Below are positions 62,815-64,000 of a stretch of 64,000 nucleotides of DNA, piece after piece. Below the pieces are notes generated by a model. The model searched no databases. It saw only the letters and a program-made list of their open reading frames with translations, and was not told where the DNA came from. A program made the position numbers and the translations under genes. The stretch is from Citricoccus sp. K5 (lineage in GTDB: Bacteria > Actinomycetota > Actinomycetes > Actinomycetales > Micrococcaceae): positions 186,001-250,000 of the forward strand of contig NZ_LR732817.1 in NCBI RefSeq assembly GCF_902506195.1. The letters are read 5' to 3'. Numbering within the stretch: the stretch's first letter is position 1; the number at the start of each line of letters is the position of its first letter.

Positions 62815-63729
62815 TCACCGCTGACACTGCCTGCACCAGTACAGGGTACGTTCCACGGTCTCGTCTCCGAGAGCCCCGACCGTGACCGGCCCGCCGCAGC
62901 GCAGACAGCCCTCGCGTTGGCGGCCGTAGACCCAGTACGGCGGCGTGTTCCGCCGTTCCGGACGGGCCGTGGGGAGTGTGACGCGCACGCCGTAGGGGGC
63001 ACCGTCGTCGGGCACCACGCCCGTGGTGGTGCGCCGGGGTGCCGGTCGGCCGGGCAGGGCCGGCACGGTGTTGGCACGCATCAGGTCCCGGGCCAGGTCC
63101 ACCAGGCCCGGCAGGTCGGGGACGGAGGAGACCGGACGGTGCGGGTCCAGCCGGGCCAGCAGGAGGGCCTCGCAGCGGTAGATGTTGCCGATGCCGGAGA
63201 GCAGCCGTTGGTCCAGCAGGGCCAGGCCAATGGGCCGCTCCGGGTCCGCGAGCAGCCGCCGGACCGCTTCCGCCCTCAGCTCGCCGGCGCGGTCCGGGAC
63301 TTCCCACTCCGGGTCCAGCAGGTCGGGACCGAGGAAGCCCAGCCGGTCCGGGACCTCAGCGGTGGGCAGGACCTCGAGCAGTCCCAGCTGGAATCCGACC
63401 ACCTGGTGACGGGCCGTCTCCAGCACGCACCGGGCCTGCCAGCCGGGATGGCGCCAGCGCGGCGTGACGGGGGATCCGGCGCCGTCCACCCGGGAGTACG
63501 TCTCCCAGCGTCCCTCCATCTTGAGGTGGGAGAGCACGGTCAGTCCCTCGGCGGCATCGACCTCGAGCAGGAGGTACTTGGCGCGGGGCCGCACCGAAAG
63601 CACCGTCGTCCCCGCAAGGTCCACGGTGGCCAGCCGGGGGACGCGGAAGTCGGTGCGGACCAGTTCCCGGCCTTCCAGCACCGGCCGCAGCCGGTCGGCC
63701 AGCCGGACGAGGGAGTCACCTTCGGGCAT
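62815..63729 (-). CDS. Fpg/Nei-family DNA glycosylase
   Basis: 304 aa base-excision repair enzyme. The mature N-terminus PEGD gives the catalytic Pro2 and Glu3. SHLKMEGRW holds the conserved Lys. A C-terminal zinc finger with four Cys (CLRCGGP ... YWCRQC) ends the protein. The PEGDS form suggests the Nei (endonuclease VIII) side rather than MutM. It starts 3 bases after the Lhr stop and is probably cotranscribed with it. Confidence 0.93.
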   Translation of the reverse strand: MPEGDSLVRLADRLRPVLEGRELVRTDFRVPRLATVDLAGTTVLSVRPRAKYLLLEVDAAEGLTVLSHLKMEGRWETYSRVDGAGSPVTPRWRHPGWQARCVLETARHQVVGFQLGLLEVLPTAEVPDRLGFLGPDLLDPEWEVPDRAGELRAEAVRRLLADPERPIGLALLDQRLLSGIGNIYRCEALLLARLDPHRPVSSVPDLPGLVDLARDLMRANTVPALPGRPAPRRTTTGVVPDDGAPYGVRVTLPTARPERRNTPPYWVYGRQREGCLRCGGPVTVGALGDETVERTLYWCRQCQR

Positions 63730-63732
63730 GGC

Positions 63733-64000
63733 TCACGACCTGAACCTCAGCCCGGACGGGGACGAATAGAACCCCACCTCAGCCAGCGCCGTGGCCAACG
63801 GGGTGCCGTTGAGCGGCACGCCGTTGACCTTCTCCAGGGACATCTTCTCCACCCGCGCGGTCCGCAGGGCCCACGCCAACGCCGTGGCCGTCGCTCCGAG
63901 GGCCGCGGGGTCCTCCGAGAACAGCAGCAGGGTGCGCCCGCCCCGTTCGACATACAGGGCCAGTTCGCCGGCCACGAGGACGACGACGGCGCCCGCCTTC
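63733..64000 (-). CDS. lhr: Lhr-type ATP-dependent helicase, C-terminal fragment
   Basis: The last 89 residues of a long protein that continues past the window end. VVVLVAGELALYVERGGRTLLLF and VEKMSLEKVNGVPLNGTPL are typical of the extreme C-terminus of actinobacterial Lhr, a DEAD/DEAH helicase that pairs with Nei in repair. Linkage to a Nei-like gene supports this. The catalytic part is outside the window. Confidence 0.85.
   Translation of the reverse strand, partial: KAGAVVVLVAGELALYVERGGRTLLLFSEDPAALGATATALAWALRTARVEKMSLEKVNGVPLNGTPLATALAEVGFYSSPSGLRFRS

Overview
This window reads as a gene-dense piece of a high-GC actinobacterial chromosome. ATGA/GTGA start-stop overlaps, GTG starts, Tat and lipobox signals and an actinomycete-type SAM-IV riboswitch point to Actinobacteria, and the housekeeping set (Lhr, Nei-like glycosylase, GlgC, RluA-type synthase, Tgt) fits a Micrococcales/Micrococcaceae-like organism. 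The genus cannot be fixed from the sequence alone. The left 45 kb is almost entirely accessory catabolism and uptake. The right 19 kb is mostly housekeeping, interrupted by one secreted-effector-like island.

1-26.2 kb: a large catabolic region built around two copies of a poorly described pair, a UGSC-family protein (here with CGSC) and a ~371-374 aa partner. Copy 1 (1-1394, 5' end outside the window) leads an operon with an SDR, a zinc alcohol dehydrogenase and an ACMSD-type amidohydrolase. An oligopeptide-type ABC transporter with two duplicated binding proteins follows (4624-12320). Copy 2 (12842-14508) is flanked by two related ~80-90 aa CxxC proteins. Next come a leftward ABC importer operon with an IclR regulator inside it (14937-18659) and a rightward acyl-CoA operon (MaoC, SDR, acyl-CoA ligase, acyl-CoA dehydrogenase, FAD oxidoreductase, IlvD/Edd dehydratase; 18811-26188). 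An inverted repeat of the form TTCCG-N5-CGGAA, or a close variant, lies in front of every main transcription unit here. This suggests one regulon for uptake and breakdown of an unknown carboxylated or CoA-activated compound.

26.2-35.2 kb: an aromatic ring-cleavage-like set (MFS carrier, PIG-L hydratase, RraA-type aldolase, type I extradiol dioxygenase, NMT1-type binding protein) whose divergent promoters share the 12-mer GATTGTCAACAA. A queuosine-precursor transporter, a YjbR protein and a formate/nitrite-family channel paired with cyanase follow.

35.2-45.2 kb: a sulfur-scavenging operon under a SAM-IV riboswitch, with two SfnB/DszC-like flavoproteins, one NtaA/SnaA/DszA-family monooxygenase and a Dpp-type transporter with a fused double ATPase.

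45.2-64 kb: aldo/keto reductase, SRPBCC protein, Tgt, FUSC and LapA membrane proteins, a NUDIX-type protein, then a 52.1-55.7 kb island (WXG-like small protein, glycine-zipper protein, two related membrane proteins around an unknown 468 aa protein) that looks like a type VII effector/immunity locus. An amidotransferase, old yellow enzyme, DedA protein, RluA-type synthase, GlgC, Nei-like glycosylase and the Lhr C-terminus close the window. No rRNA, tRNA, CRISPR array, insertion sequence or prophage was seen.
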